This document shows positions 34,073 to 34,467 of a stretch of DNA of 34,467 nucleotides, piece by piece. Origin of the DNA: Streptococcus parasanguinis (lineage in GTDB: Bacteria; Bacillota; Bacilli; Lactobacillales; Streptococcaceae); the NCBI RefSeq assembly GCF_001073155.1, contig NZ_JVEE01000051.1:1-34467 (forward strand), read 5' to 3'. How positions within the stretch are numbered: position 1 is the first letter of the stretch; the number at the start of each line of letters is the position of its first letter. A program made the translations under genes and the position numbers. The notes under the pieces were generated by a model. That model saw only the letters and a list, made by a program, of their open reading frames with translations, did not search any database and was not told the origin of the DNA.

Positions 34073-34467
34073 ATGAGTAGAATTTTAGACAATGAAATCA
34101 TGGGCGATGAAGAGGCCGTTGAACGGACGTTGCGCCCGCAATATTTACATGAATATATTGGTCAAGATAAGGTCAAGGACCAGCTGAAAATCTTTATTGA
34201 GGCGGCTAAGCTTCGGGATGAAGCACTGGATCATGTCCTTCTTTTTGGTCCTCCGGGACTGGGGAAAACCACCATGGCCTTTGTCATTGCCAATGAACTG
34301 GGTGTCAATCTCAAGCAGACTTCTGGTCCTGTCATTGAAAAGGCTGGTGACTTGGTAGCCATCCTCAATGATCTAGAGCCGGGCGATGTCCTCTTTATCG
34401 ATGAGATCCACCGTCTTCCTATGTCAGTCGAAGAAGTGCTTTACAGCGCCATGGAAGATTTTTACAT
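34073..34467 (+). CDS. ruvB: Holliday junction ATP-dependent helicase RuvB (5' part, cut by window end)
   Basis: RuvB is the ring motor that drives branch migration with RuvA. The first 131 codons are present. They begin [20 protein letters not shown] and contain [19 protein letters not shown], Walker [28 protein letters not shown], and Walker [10 protein letters not shown], all in the expected order. ATG 34073 follows an extended -10 closely and has no strong Shine-Dalgarno, so the mRNA leader is almost absent. The gene runs off the window edge; nothing suggests truncation in the genome. Confidence 0.95.
   Translation, partial: MSRILDNEIMGDEEAVERTLRPQYLHEYIGQDKVKDQLKIFIEAAKLRDEALDHVLLFGPPGLGKTTMAFVIANELGVNLKQTSGPVIEKAGDLVAILNDLEPGDVLFIDEIHRLPMSVEEVLYSAMEDFY

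Overview
The window looks like chromosomal DNA of an oral Streptococcus of the mitis/sanguinis type. It is AT-rich with AGGAGG-type ribosome sites. The gene order mreC-mreD-pcsB-prs, araT-recO-plsX-acpP and a long purine cluster matches what I recall of streptococcal origin-proximal regions. The bgaC-PTS-agaS-galM block resembles the pneumococcal arrangement. Species cannot be fixed from sequence alone; no phage, insertion sequence or CRISPR array is visible.

Layout. 1-320: three tRNA genes (Gly, Ile, Ser) ending in a terminator. 343-2998: mreC, mreD and the secreted CHAP protein pcsB, the last behind a WalR/VicR-like box. 3178-4341: prs and an unlisted 46-codon basic ORF. 4621-5923: a small secreted protein ending in LPKTS plus a membrane-anchored class B sortase. 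6079-9267: araT, recO, plsX and an acyl carrier protein. 9418-25819: the IMP-to-AMP purine genes purC-L-F-M-N-H-D-E-K-B. These are interrupted by a GNAT acetyltransferase, an inverted CHAP/Bsp-repeat secreted protein, a ketopantoate-reductase-like gene and a 75-codon gene. 26004-33652: a divergent GntR/UTRA regulator and a glycan-use operon (GH35 beta-galactosidase, mannose-family PTS IIB-IIC-IID-IIA, AgaS, GalM). 33738-33870: a probable CiaR-driven small RNA. 33875-34014: a tandem structured repeat. 34073 to the end: the 5' part of ruvB.

How the genes fit together. Prs makes PRPP, the substrate of PurF, and the pur genes convert PRPP to IMP; PurB also serves the AMP branch. MreC, MreD and PcsB act in septal/peripheral wall growth, and the inverted CHAP gene is a second secreted protein with a closely similar CHAP domain. 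The glycan operon would import a Gal/HexNAc sugar by PTS, split beta-galactosides, deaminate GalN-6-P and feed galactose to the Leloir pathway.

The strongest candidates for new biology are these: the LPKTS protein/class B sortase pair, where the substrate-like protein lacks any membrane anchor; the csRNA upstream of ruvB, whose SD/AUG-complementary segment can pair with the start of the LPKTS gene; an orphan CRE-controlled promoter that fires straight into a terminator; and two related hairpin-rich intergenic repeats.
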